Of a stretch of DNA of 64,000 bases, positions 18,028 through 25,126 are shown piece by piece. A program made the position numbers and the translations under genes. The stretch lies in contig NZ_CP040915.1 of assembly GCF_006352065.1 (NCBI RefSeq), forward strand, positions 3,906,001 through 3,970,000. Reading direction: 5' to 3'. This DNA is from Georgenia yuyongxinii (GTDB lineage: Bacteria; Actinomycetota; Actinomycetes; Actinomycetales; Actinomycetaceae). Every line of letters begins with the position of its first letter. Position 1 is the stretch's first letter. A model generated the notes under the pieces. That model did not search any database. It was not told the DNA's origin and saw only the letters and a program-made list of their open reading frames with translations.

Positions 18028-18884
18028 CGCTCCTCCGCCCACCGGCCCACGCCGTCGGCGATGGCCGCCGCGTAGCGCTGCCGTCCCTCCTCGGTCTCGA
18101 GAACCGCAGCCTCGGCGGCGTTGTGCATCTGGGCCAGCTCGAGCATGACGACGGGCCGCTCGGCCCAGTTCAGCGTGCCAAGGTCCGGCCGCTGGCTGAG
18201 CGCACCGGCGTAGGACGACGACGGCGTGAAGCCGGCCGCGCCGAGCGCCTTCAGCATCGCCAGGGCCAGCGCACGTGACGGCTCGCCCTGCGCCTCGTTC
18301 AGCGGCGGCTCCGACACGATCGCGAAGTACCCGCGCACCTGGGGATCCTCGGAACCGTCGGCGTGCAGCGAGACCAGGAGGTCGCCGTCGTGCTCCTGGG
18401 CGGAGCGGCCACGTTCGTCCACGCACGGTCCGACGCCGGCATCGTCCTCCCGGGTCAGGGTCACGGTGGCCCCGGCCACCTCCAGCAGCGCGCGGGTGCG
18501 CACGGCGACGTCCCAGGTGAACGCGTGCTCGGGGTAGCCGGACAGGGTCGCCGTCCCCACGGTGTTGCAGGCCTTGGTCCCGCCCCTGCCGTCGTCGGTC
18601 GGTGCGTTCACCTCCGCCGTCGCCGCAGCGTTCCGGCCGTTGTGGCCAGGGTCGAGCACCACGTGCAGGCCGGCGAGGGGGTCGGGCCTCGGGGTGGCGG
18701 ACGTCGTGGGTGACGGGCTCGGCGGAGCGGGTGCCGGCTCCTGGGGCAGCGGGCGCGCCCCGAGATAGAGGCCGAGGGCGACCGCGGCGACCACCACGAC
18801 CGTCACGAGGAGCAGCACCGCGCGCCCCAGACGTCCTCGGCGCGGCGACGGGCCGGGGTCGGGTGGCGGTGGCACATCAGTCAT
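18024..18884 (-). CDS. N-acetylmuramoyl-L-alanine amidase (Amidase_3)
   Basis: 286 residues. A cytoplasmic Pro-rich start is followed by one TM helix (AVLLLVTVVVVAAVALGLYL), a Pro/Ser/Thr linker, then the zinc amidase domain. Zinc ligands are visible: His in VVLDPGHNGRN, Glu in GYPEHAFTWD, His in LLVSLHADGSED. The catalytic Glu is in VVMLELAQMHN. It cleaves the amide bond between muramic acid and the peptide stem in the wall outside the membrane. Two cysteines (KACNTVG, GPCVDERG) may form a disulfide. Confidence 0.93.
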   Translation of the reverse strand: MTDVPPPPDPGPSPRRGRLGRAVLLLVTVVVVAAVALGLYLGARPLPQEPAPAPPSPSPTTSATPRPDPLAGLHVVLDPGHNGRNAAATAEVNAPTDDGRGGTKACNTVGTATLSGYPEHAFTWDVAVRTRALLEVAGATVTLTREDDAGVGPCVDERGRSAQEHDGDLLVSLHADGSEDPQVRGYFAIVSEPPLNEAQGEPSRALALAMLKALGAAGFTPSSSYAGALSQRPDLGTLNWAERPVVMLELAQMHNAAEAAVLETEEGRQRYAAAIADGVGRWAEER

Positions 18885-18972
18885 CCTCGCACCCGGTCAC
18901 GCCGGGTCGGTCCCGGCGCTCGACCGCGCAGGGCCAGGCCCTGACGGCCTGCGCCGCACGGCGGTGCCTGGC

Positions 18973-18978
18973 TAGACT
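18973..18978 (+). promoter_or_regulatory. Likely -10 box (TAGACT) for the BtrH/DUF4872 gene
   Basis: TGGC-TAGACT has the shape of an actinobacterial -10 element. No good -35 is visible 16-18 bp upstream. It would give a leader of about 170 nt before the start at 19160; that leader shows no strong hairpin. Confidence 0.4.
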
Positions 18979-19159
18979 CACGGGCGGCGCCCCGCGCGCC
19001 GGACCTCCTTCACTACCGGCCTGCACCCGGCGGCGATCGTGGAGGCGAAGGTGGCCATTTGTCATCGCGGGAGCGACGGAGCTGGTGATCCGGAACATGG
19101 GTGGCTGTCGTGCCCGAGGTGCAGGCGACGGCGGGACCTGGCCACCGAGAAGGATGACC

Positions 19160-20314
19160 ATGACCGAGCAGAAGAAGCTCAAGGCTCACGTGCGCGACCG
19201 GATGGCGCGGACCGGGGAGTCGTACACGACCGCCCACCGGAACGTGGCCCACATCTCGGGTGTGGTTCCCGGTTACCCCGGGTTCGGCTCGTTCGAGCAC
19301 CGGCCGTCGACGCTCGCCCGACGACTCCTCGCGCAGGTCGGTGTGGACGTCGACGAGCCGATGGCGTGCGGTCTCGGCGGCGGCGTCGGGTTCTTGTACT
19401 CGATCTTCGAGTACAAGGCCGCCGACCACCCCCTCCTCACGATCGTCGCGCAGCACCACCCGATGCCGTGGCTCGAGGCGGTGACGACCCACCTCGGCAT
19501 CGTCCACGACGTCCAGCACTCATCCGGGGCGAAGGTGGCGCTGCGAAAGCTGGACGACGCGCTCACCCACGGTCGGGCGGCCCAGCTGCAGGTGGCGAGG
19601 GACCACCTGCCCTGGCACACCGGGGTCGACCCGATGGAAGCCGCTGAGCCGTATGCCGTCGTGGTCGCCGGGGTCGACGGCGGCGACTACCTCGTCGACG
19701 ACGTGCCCGGCGGCCCGTGGCGTATCGGCGCGGAGGACCTCGGCGCCGCGTGGGCCGCGCACCGCAAGGGCCGGTTCGAGATCACGACGCTCGCGCCGCC
19801 CACCGGCCGGGTCGATGTCCCGCAGGCGGTGCGCGGGGCACTGACACTGACGGCGGACCACCTCACCGGGCCGGTCCTCGGCCACGCCTTCGACGTCAAC
19901 TTCGGGCTCAGCGGGATGGCGAAGCTCTCGGCGGAGCTACGAGAGCCGCGCAGGAAGTCGGGCTGGCGGGCGCGGTTCGGTGAGCCCGCGGCATTTGGCT
20001 ACGCGATGAGCCGACTCGCCGAATGCCTCACGACGGCGTACACCGCGCCTGCCGGGACGCGGCCGCTGTACGCCCGGTTCCTTGCTGAGGCGGCGGCACT
20101 GCTCGAGGACCAGCGGCTGAAGGAGGCTGCTGCCGCATTTGCCGCGTCGGGCGACCGGTGGCAGGCCGTCGTCGACCTGGCCGGCGCGGCGGCGGGAGCC
20201 GAAGCCGGCGCGGCGGCTCTGGCCGCCACGTTCGACGCAATCGCCGACCACGTCGACGCGGCCGCCGCTCACGAGAGCGAAGGTGTCAGCGCGATTCGAG
20301 CTGCCCTCACCTGA
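19160..20314 (+). CDS. BtrH N-terminal / DUF4872 domain protein
   Basis: 384 residues, soluble. The first 30 residues carry a basic helical motif (KKLKAHVRDRMARTGESYTT) found at the start of many small actinobacterial proteins, perhaps nucleic-acid binding. From about residue 55 it matches BtrH-type proteins: EPMACGLGGGVGFLYSIFEY, named after butirosin acyl-carrier processing, with a papain-like fold. The C-terminal DUF4872 part is helical. Of two ATGs, the one at 19160 has AGAAGGA at the right distance. It is convergent with the secreted-peptide gene, with a strong terminator between them. It may belong to the peptide locus, but that is inference. Confidence 0.82.
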   Translation: MTEQKKLKAHVRDRMARTGESYTTAHRNVAHISGVVPGYPGFGSFEHRPSTLARRLLAQVGVDVDEPMACGLGGGVGFLYSIFEYKAADHPLLTIVAQHHPMPWLEAVTTHLGIVHDVQHSSGAKVALRKLDDALTHGRAAQLQVARDHLPWHTGVDPMEAAEPYAVVVAGVDGGDYLVDDVPGGPWRIGAEDLGAAWAAHRKGRFEITTLAPPTGRVDVPQAVRGALTLTADHLTGPVLGHAFDVNFGLSGMAKLSAELREPRRKSGWRARFGEPAAFGYAMSRLAECLTTAYTAPAGTRPLYARFLAEAAALLEDQRLKEAAAAFAASGDRWQAVVDLAGAAAGAEAGAAALAATFDAIADHVDAAAAHESEGVSAIRAALT

Positions 20315-20332
20315 GATCGCGCCGGGTGCACA

Positions 20333-20371
20333 GATGCCCCGGAGCAGGTAGGAGGTCTGCTCCGGGGCATC
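20333..20371. terminator. Strong bidirectional terminator hairpin
   Basis: Perfect 15-bp stem (GATGCCCCGGAGCAG, 20333-20347; complement 20357-20371) with a 9-nt loop, between the convergent BtrH-like gene and the peptide gene. It lacks a T-run but is the clearest terminator-like hairpin in the window. Confidence 0.85.
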
Positions 20372-20414
20372 GACGCGGTCCCTCAGGTGGTCACTGAGGC
20401 GGCCGCACGACCTC

Positions 20415-20564
20415 TCAGCGGGCGCCGGGGGTGGGCCAGCAGTAGGCGCACAGCATCGACACGCGACCGGTGTCGGCCTTGTCGAAGCTGGCGGCCGAGG
20501 ACGGCGCGGCGATGCCGGCCACGAGACCGACGGCGATGAGGATGCTGGCTCCGAGCTTCTTCAT
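20415..20564 (-). CDS. 49-residue secreted peptide with Cys-x-x-Cys
   Basis: Small gene preceded by CAGGAG 10 bp before the ATG. The N-terminus is a typical Sec signal: MKKLG, a hydrophobic core ILIAVGLVAGIAA, then SSAA, with a likely cut after Ala25. The predicted 24-residue product begins SFDKADTG and ends MLCAYCWPTPGAR, containing two Cys in a CxxC spacing, two Ser and two Thr. It is followed by a strong terminator and is divergent from a TrmB-LuxR regulator. It could be a peptide pheromone, a precursor for modification by the LanC-like protein and methyltransferase at 21857-24067, or a small disulfide-bonded toxin. No family was recognised. Confidence 0.8.
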   Translation of the reverse strand: MKKLGASILIAVGLVAGIAAPSSAASFDKADTGRVSMLCAYCWPTPGAR

Positions 20565-20663
20565 GAAAATCACACTCCTGTAGATGTCGAGGCCGGTGCG
20601 CCTCTCGACTCTGATGATCGGGCTTTCGGACCGGCGCAACACGATCCGTGGGGTGGTCAATCC

Positions 20664-20674
20664 ATGCCATGGCA
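20664..20674. promoter_or_regulatory. Palindrome TGCCATGGCA in the peptide/regulator intergenic region
   Basis: A perfect 10-bp palindrome at 20665-20674, preceded by A, lies between the divergent peptide and regulator genes. The 10-mer ATGCCATGGC recurs at 24194-24203, upstream of the LanC-like gene, so it may be an operator for the TrmB-LuxR protein. Confidence 0.35.
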
Positions 20675-20777
20675 GGAAGTTGCCTCGGGGCGACACGCGT
20701 CCAACCGCAGGCCAGACGCTTTTCCGCCTGGAGCGTGTCTCGTCATACGATCTGGGGAAACTGACCTCGGGAGTGCC

Positions 20778-21749
20778 ATGTTCGACGCGCTGGGACTGGG
20801 TGGCGACGCCATCGCGGTTTACCGCGCCCTGATCAATACTCCCGCGGCAACCCATACACAGCTCGCGGAACGGATCGGGATTCCGCACGAAGAACTTCAC
20901 AACGTGCTCGACGTGCTTGAGGGCAAGGGACTGCTTAGACGTTCTCATGACGACCCTGCCGGCGTTCGGATCGAGTCCCCGCAGGTCGCCTTCGAACGGA
21001 TCCTCAGCGAGGAGGAGATCAAGCTTCACCGCGCGCAGGAGCAGCTCAGCAGCGTACGAACCGGCGCGGCGCAGCTGGTAGACGAATACCTGCGATCGGT
21101 GAACCGGCGCCGCGGTGAGGTGGAGCACCTGACCGGTACCGACGAGATCGTCGCCCGCCTGCTCGAGCTGGGGCAGAACATCACCAAGTCGTTGGACTCG
21201 ATCGTCACGAATACCCCGACACAGCACCAGCTCGATCAGGCAAAGAGCGATGAGGCACGGGACCTCGCTCGTGGCGTGGCCATTCGAACCATTTACCCCG
21301 CATCCGCTCGGCATGACAACGCCGTCGTCGAGTACGCGGCCTGGCTGCGCGATCACGGCGGCGCCACTCGCGCCGTGGTTGAGGTGCCTAACCGCATACT
21401 CATCTATGACCGCGAAGTAGCCGTCCTCATGTTCGACCCTGAGGACTACACACGTGGTGCGGTCATCATCAACACGCCCGGCATGATGGCCGCGCTGAGG
21501 GCCCTGTTCGAACTTCTTTGGGAGTCCGGTACCGACCTCGCGCCCACGGAGGACGACGAGGCCCTCAAGCCCGAGGAACGTGAGCTTCTCCAGCTGCTGG
21601 CCCGCGGCATGAAGGACGAGGCGATCGGGCGCCAGCTTGGCATCTCGATCCGTACCGTCCGCCGCATGATCAACACGCTCAGCAGCCGGATGGACACGAC
21701 GAGCCGCTTCGCGCTCGGCGCCCGTGCCGTCACGCGGGGTTGGCTCTGA
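20778..21749 (+). CDS. TrmB-like / LuxR-type transcriptional regulator
   Basis: 323 residues. The N-terminus is a TrmB-type winged helix (LGLGGDAIAVYRALINTPA, ATHTQLAERIGIPHEEL). A central sensor region with predicted coiled coil (SEEEIKLHRAQEQL) comes next. The C-terminus is a LuxR helix-turn-helix (LARGMKDEAIGRQLGISIRT, VRRMINTLSSRM). Such hybrids often sit beside small peptide or RiPP genes in actinobacteria and respond to a bound ligand. Start at 20778 is preceded by GGGAG. Third codon positions are visibly richer in A/T (AAT, ACT, GCA, CAT, GAA, CTT) than in neighbours, a sign of acquisition by transfer. Confidence 0.88.
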   Translation: MFDALGLGGDAIAVYRALINTPAATHTQLAERIGIPHEELHNVLDVLEGKGLLRRSHDDPAGVRIESPQVAFERILSEEEIKLHRAQEQLSSVRTGAAQLVDEYLRSVNRRRGEVEHLTGTDEIVARLLELGQNITKSLDSIVTNTPTQHQLDQAKSDEARDLARGVAIRTIYPASARHDNAVVEYAAWLRDHGGATRAVVEVPNRILIYDREVAVLMFDPEDYTRGAVIINTPGMMAALRALFELLWESGTDLAPTEDDEALKPEERELLQLLARGMKDEAIGRQLGISIRTVRRMINTLSSRMDTTSRFALGARAVTRGWL

Positions 21750-21794
21750 CCGACCGGCCGTCAGGGCGCGAAGGACACTCCCTCAGTCAAACGC

Positions 21795-21848
21795 CAGCCC
21801 CTCGGTGAGACGCAGCCCCTCGGAGAAGCACGGCCCCCTCAGCGGAAG
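21795..21848. repeat. Three imperfect 18-bp tandem repeats
   Basis: Units built on CAGCCCCTCGGxGA begin near 21795, 21813 and 21831. They lie between the 3' ends of the convergent regulator and methyltransferase genes. They could form weak 3' structure; no coding role is evident. Confidence 0.6.
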
Positions 21849-21856
21849 GCACCGCC

Positions 21857-22765
21857 TCAGAGACGTGCCGGTCCCGTCACCGCGTCAGGCAACGCGGCCT
21901 CGATGAGCACGACCGGGTGGCGTCGCCCGGGCTCTGTGATCTGCGTGCGGGAGACGACCACCATCCCCGCACGCTCGAGCTCGACCTGGAGCTGTGCCGC
22001 ACCGAGCACACGCTGGGTCGTCGTGCACACGGTGACGGGACCGTGTCCGTAATCCTTGCGCAGGGCGGTGAACGTCCACGTCGGCGCGTCCGCCTGCCAG
22101 TACTCGTACACCCGGTACGCGTGACCGCTGGGCGTGACCACCTCGGTGCCCAGCTCCGGCGGCAGCGCCGTGGAAGCGCCGTGGTCGACCGTGCTGAGCA
22201 GGAAGCGCCCGCCCGGCGCGAGGTGCCGGCGCACGGAGCGGTACAGCCCCATCCGGCCGACCCCGTCGAGCAGGCTCACCGACGCGCCACCGAGCACGAC
22301 CGCGGCATAGGAACGGTCGATGGCGAAGTCCGCCATGTCGGCCTGCACGGTGGTGCACCGCTGGCGCAGCGGGGCCGGCGCCTGCTGCAGACGCCGCACC
22401 AGCCGGTCGAGGACGTCGCCGGAGAGCTCGAGCGCCGTCACCTCCCGGCGCAGGGCGAGCAGCGGCACGGTCATCCGGCCGAGCCCGGCGGCGAGGTCGA
22501 GGACCGGCCCGTCCAGACCGAACACGAGCCGCAGGACGGCGCGGACCTCGTTCACGTCACTGTCGGCGATGTCAGCCAGCACGGCTGCGCCGGTCTCGTC
22601 GCAGGCGCCATGGACCCGGGCCCGGTCGCCGAGCTGGGCCACCAGCCGTCCGGCGCGGCCCGGGATGCCGTGGGTGGCGGTCACGGAGGGACGCGGCGCA
22701 GTCAGGTGCGCCCGGTGCATGGTCGCATGAGGCGCCATCGGCACGGTCGTGTCAATCGTGGTCAT
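21857..22765 (-). CDS. SAM-dependent methyltransferase, RiPP-associated type
   Basis: 302 residues, class I Rossmann methyltransferase. SAM-binding motif I is VLDLAAGLGRMTVPLL, and motif II follows with VTALELSGDVLDRL. A substrate-lid region lies N-terminal (GDRARVHGACDETGAAVLAD). The overall pattern resembles methyltransferases from daptide-type peptide clusters, but the other daptide enzymes are absent, so the substrate is unknown. A strong AGAAGGAGGG ribosome site precedes the ATG. It follows the LanC-like gene after 57 bp and is probably in the same transcript; together they suggest modification of a peptide, possibly the product of 20415-20564. Confidence 0.83.
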   Translation of the reverse strand: MTTIDTTVPMAPHATMHRAHLTAPRPSVTATHGIPGRAGRLVAQLGDRARVHGACDETGAAVLADIADSDVNEVRAVLRLVFGLDGPVLDLAAGLGRMTVPLLALRREVTALELSGDVLDRLVRRLQQAPAPLRQRCTTVQADMADFAIDRSYAAVVLGGASVSLLDGVGRMGLYRSVRRHLAPGGRFLLSTVDHGASTALPPELGTEVVTPSGHAYRVYEYWQADAPTWTFTALRKDYGHGPVTVCTTTQRVLGAAQLQVELERAGMVVVSRTQITEPGRRHPVVLIEAALPDAVTGPARL

Positions 22766-22822
22766 CGTGTCCCTCCTTCTGGTTCGTCGTCGTCACTGCC
22801 TGCCCGCGCCCGGCGGGCACCC

Positions 22823-24067
22823 TCACCAGAACAGCGGGACGCGGCGCTCGCCGTCGCCAAGCAGGTACTCGAGGCCGAGGACCACCCCCGCGGCACCGGT
22901 GCCGAGGTCCGCCGAGGAGCGGGTCGCGTCGAGGCCCACGTACGGGATGCGGGAGCGTGCCGCGGGGTGGCCGAGCCGCTCCAGGTGCGGCCGCACCACC
23001 TCGCGCCGGACCTCTACCGGGTCCCACGGCCGCGAGCGCAGGTACTGCAGCGCCACGAGCGTGCCGGCCCAGCCGTGGAAGAGGCCGGCATGGGCGCCGA
23101 TCTGCTGCTCGCACGCCGCGGCGATACCGTCGCGCGCCTCGGCCACCCACGGCTCGTCGAGGTAGCTCATGGCCTCATGGAGCACCATCGCCACACCGGC
23201 GCTGCCGCTGCCGAGCAGCGGCCGGGTGCGCCAGAGCTGAGGGGCGCCGCCGGCGGCGAGGGAGTCCCAGCCGAGGAAGGCGAGGTCGCGCCGCAGCGCG
23301 CGCTCGACGTGGTCGAGCATCCGCACGTCGGCGGTCATCTCATAGACATGGAGTAGGAACAGGGCCGCGCCCGCGCCGCCGTGGAGAATTCCCGGCCGGC
23401 GCATGCTCTCGGCCTGGTCGTCGAGGCGCCGCACGAGCTCCTCGGCGATCGTGAACACGCGGTCGCACAGGGCGTCGGCGTCGCTGAACGGTGCCCGCTC
23501 GAGCAGCGCGAGCCCAAGGCCGGGCAGGCCGTCGGCGAGCGAGGTGCCCAGGCTCTCCAGCGGCACCTGATCGATCGTCTCCCACAGGCGTGCGGCCGCG
23601 CTGGGGCGGCCGAGCCGGTCCAGCACCAGCGCGATCCCACCGAGCCCGTCGACAAGTCCCGGTCCCGGGCCCTCCACCCCGTGGACCGCCCCCTCCAACC
23701 AGTCGACGAGCTCGGTGGGAACCTTGGCCCCGGCCTCCGCGAGCGCCCACAGGACCCCGGCGGCACCGGAGCCGAGGCTCACACCGCCGAAGGGTCGCAG
23801 GAGCTGTTGCGGATCGCCGGGAAAGAGTCGGTCCGCCCTCTCGGGCGTCGCGGTCGCGAGGATGCTGCGCACGAGGTGCTCGCGCAGCAGGGGGTAGGAC
23901 GCGGCGTCGAGCGTGGCCGGGACGATGGCGCCCCGCCGGCTGACGAAGTCGATCAGCTCACCGCTGTGCGCCTCGGAGACGCGGGCGGCGGTGGCCGCCC
24001 CCACGCCGTCGCGCGCATACGTCGACCGTCTTGGTTCGAAAGGGAGCAGCACCGATGCGTCGGTCAT
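22823..24067 (-). CDS. Stand-alone LanC-like cyclase, zinc ligands missing
   Basis: 414 residues forming an alpha/alpha-barrel. Repeated Gly-rich turns mark the LanC family: VSLGSGAAGVLWAL, GLVDGLGGIALVL, ILHGGAGAALFLL, LGSGSAGVAMVL, GLFHGWAGTLVALQYL, DLGTGAAGVVLGLEYLL. In zinc-dependent LanC enzymes the ligands lie in WCxG and CHG motifs; here these read LLGSG and LFHG, so both cysteines are missing, as in the cyclase domain of class III LanKC. It lacks the kinase and lyase domains of LanKC. AAAGGGTGA precedes the ATG. It may cyclise or chaperone a peptide without metal catalysis; no dehydratase gene is in the window. Confidence 0.85.
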   Translation of the reverse strand: MTDASVLLPFEPRRSTYARDGVGAATAARVSEAHSGELIDFVSRRGAIVPATLDAASYPLLREHLVRSILATATPERADRLFPGDPQQLLRPFGGVSLGSGAAGVLWALAEAGAKVPTELVDWLEGAVHGVEGPGPGLVDGLGGIALVLDRLGRPSAAARLWETIDQVPLESLGTSLADGLPGLGLALLERAPFSDADALCDRVFTIAEELVRRLDDQAESMRRPGILHGGAGAALFLLHVYEMTADVRMLDHVERALRRDLAFLGWDSLAAGGAPQLWRTRPLLGSGSAGVAMVLHEAMSYLDEPWVAEARDGIAAACEQQIGAHAGLFHGWAGTLVALQYLRSRPWDPVEVRREVVRPHLERLGHPAARSRIPYVGLDATRSSADLGTGAAGVVLGLEYLLGDGERRVPLFW

Positions 24068-24146
24068 TGTTCACCCTTTCGCCTGGTCCGGTGCCCCGGC
24101 GCGAACCGCCTGTGCGGTTCAGCCTTTCCTCGGGACACCTGCGACG

Positions 24147-24200
24147 CTAACGAGTCGGGTGGGGCCAATACCAGCCAGTGGCGAGGCATGTAAATGCCAT
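24147..24200 (-). other. 17-codon frame in the LanC leader, possible leader peptide
   Basis: The minus strand contains ATG-led MAFTCLATGWYWPHPTR and a stop. The tail WPHPTR recalls the end of the secreted peptide (WPTPGAR). No good ribosome site is visible, and the DNA overlaps the best promoter-like boxes, so it may be chance. Confidence 0.2.
24165..24194 (-). promoter_or_regulatory. Possible promoter of the LanC-like / methyltransferase genes
   Basis: On the minus strand TTTACA (24189-24194), 18 bp, TATTGG (24165-24170). The -35 lies inside the dyad GGCAT-N4-ATGCC (24185-24198), which overlaps the ATGCCATGGC motif shared with the peptide/regulator region. Confidence 0.4.
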
Positions 24201-24236
24201 GGCCTAAACCTGCCAGGCACCCTGGGGCGCCCCAAG

Positions 24237-24264
24237 CGGCCCGAACCGCGAGGGTTTCGGGCCG
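24237..24264 (-). terminator. Hairpin after the ABC permease gene
   Basis: CGGCCCGAACC (24237-24247) pairs with GGTTTCGGGCCG (24253-24264) with a one-base bulge and a 5-nt loop, 23 bp beyond the permease stop. GC-rich, no T-tract. It would separate the transporter transcript from lanC. Confidence 0.55.
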
Positions 24265-24286
24265 TCCGGGCGGGTTCGCGCGGGCG

Positions 24287-25126
24287 TCAGCCGCGGCGGG
24301 TGACCGCCTCCCGGCGCGCGGCCAGCAGGGCCAGGCTCCCGAGGACGACGGCGGAACCCACCACCCACGCCAGGTTCACCGCGACCGGGGCCACGGTCGC
24401 GCCGGTCCAGTAGGCGATGTCGCCCTCGGGCATCACGAGCCGGTAGGCGAGCTGGCCGAAGTGGCACGTCGGCAGCACCTGGGCGATGTCGCCCAGGACG
24501 GCGGGCAGCTCACCGAGCGGGACGAAGAAGCCGGATGCGAACGCGAGCGGCAGGAAGATGACGTTGGCGACCACCGTCGCCGCCCGCGGGCGGGCGAGGT
24601 AGGCGATGGCGAAACCCAGCGGGCTGAACACCAGCACGCCGGCGAGCTGGACGGCGCCCAGCAGCAGCCAGGTGCGTACCGGCAGGTCGACGTTGCCGGC
24701 GACGGCGGCCAGCACCGACATGGCGAGAACGATGAGGGCGCCGTGCACCAGCGCGGCCCCCGCCTTGCCGACGAGGTAGACACTCGTGGGCAGCGGCGTC
24801 GCCCGCAGGGTACGGACCCAGCCGCGCCCGCGCTCCTTGGCCACGTCCTCGCCGAACACGAAGACCGCCAGCGACACGACGCCGTAGGCGGTGAGCGAGA
24901 CCAGCATGGCGGCGCCCACCGCGGTGCCGCCGGGCAGCCGGCTGGAGGCGTTGGGCAGGCCGAACATCGCGTAGAGCAGCACGGGGATGACCACCGCGCC
25001 GACGGCGAAGTCGGCCGTGCGCAGGCTCGAGCGCAGCTGGGTCAGGGTCTGCAGCGCCAGCAGGCCGGCCCGGCCGCCGTTCGGGCGGGCGTCGATCCCG
25101 GCCGTGGAGGTGTGGGTGGTGCTCAT
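24287..25126 (-). CDS. ABC-2 type transporter permease
   Basis: 279 residues, about six TM helices (FAVGAVVIPVLLYAMFGLP, GAAMLVSLTAYGVVSLAVFV, GALIVLAMSVLAAVAG, LLLGAVQLAGVLVFSPLGFA, NVIFLPLAFASGFFVPL, WVVGSAVVLGSLALLAA). The amphipathic segment before helix 3 (DVAKERGRGWVRTLRATPLP) is typical of the ABC-2 class used for drug, lipid or peptide export. It overlaps the ATPase gene by 4 bp. Sitting upstream of the LanC-like gene on the same strand, it may export or give immunity to that locus's product; equally it could be a resistance pump controlled by the adjacent two-component system. Confidence 0.9.
   Translation of the reverse strand: MSTTHTSTAGIDARPNGGRAGLLALQTLTQLRSSLRTADFAVGAVVIPVLLYAMFGLPNASSRLPGGTAVGAAMLVSLTAYGVVSLAVFVFGEDVAKERGRGWVRTLRATPLPTSVYLVGKAGAALVHGALIVLAMSVLAAVAGNVDLPVRTWLLLGAVQLAGVLVFSPLGFAIAYLARPRAATVVANVIFLPLAFASGFFVPLGELPAVLGDIAQVLPTCHFGQLAYRLVMPEGDIAYWTGATVAPVAVNLAWVVGSAVVLGSLALLAARREAVTRRG

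Noticed and set aside
21761-21856. A second small precursor peptide on the minus strand after the methyltransferase (about 21 codons)
   Set aside because: No ribosome site, and the sequence is explained by the 18-bp tandem repeats.
21857-24067. Complete daptide or lanthipeptide cluster
   Set aside because: The methyltransferase resembles the daptide type and the cyclase the lanthipeptide type, but the defining enzymes of both classes are missing in the window.
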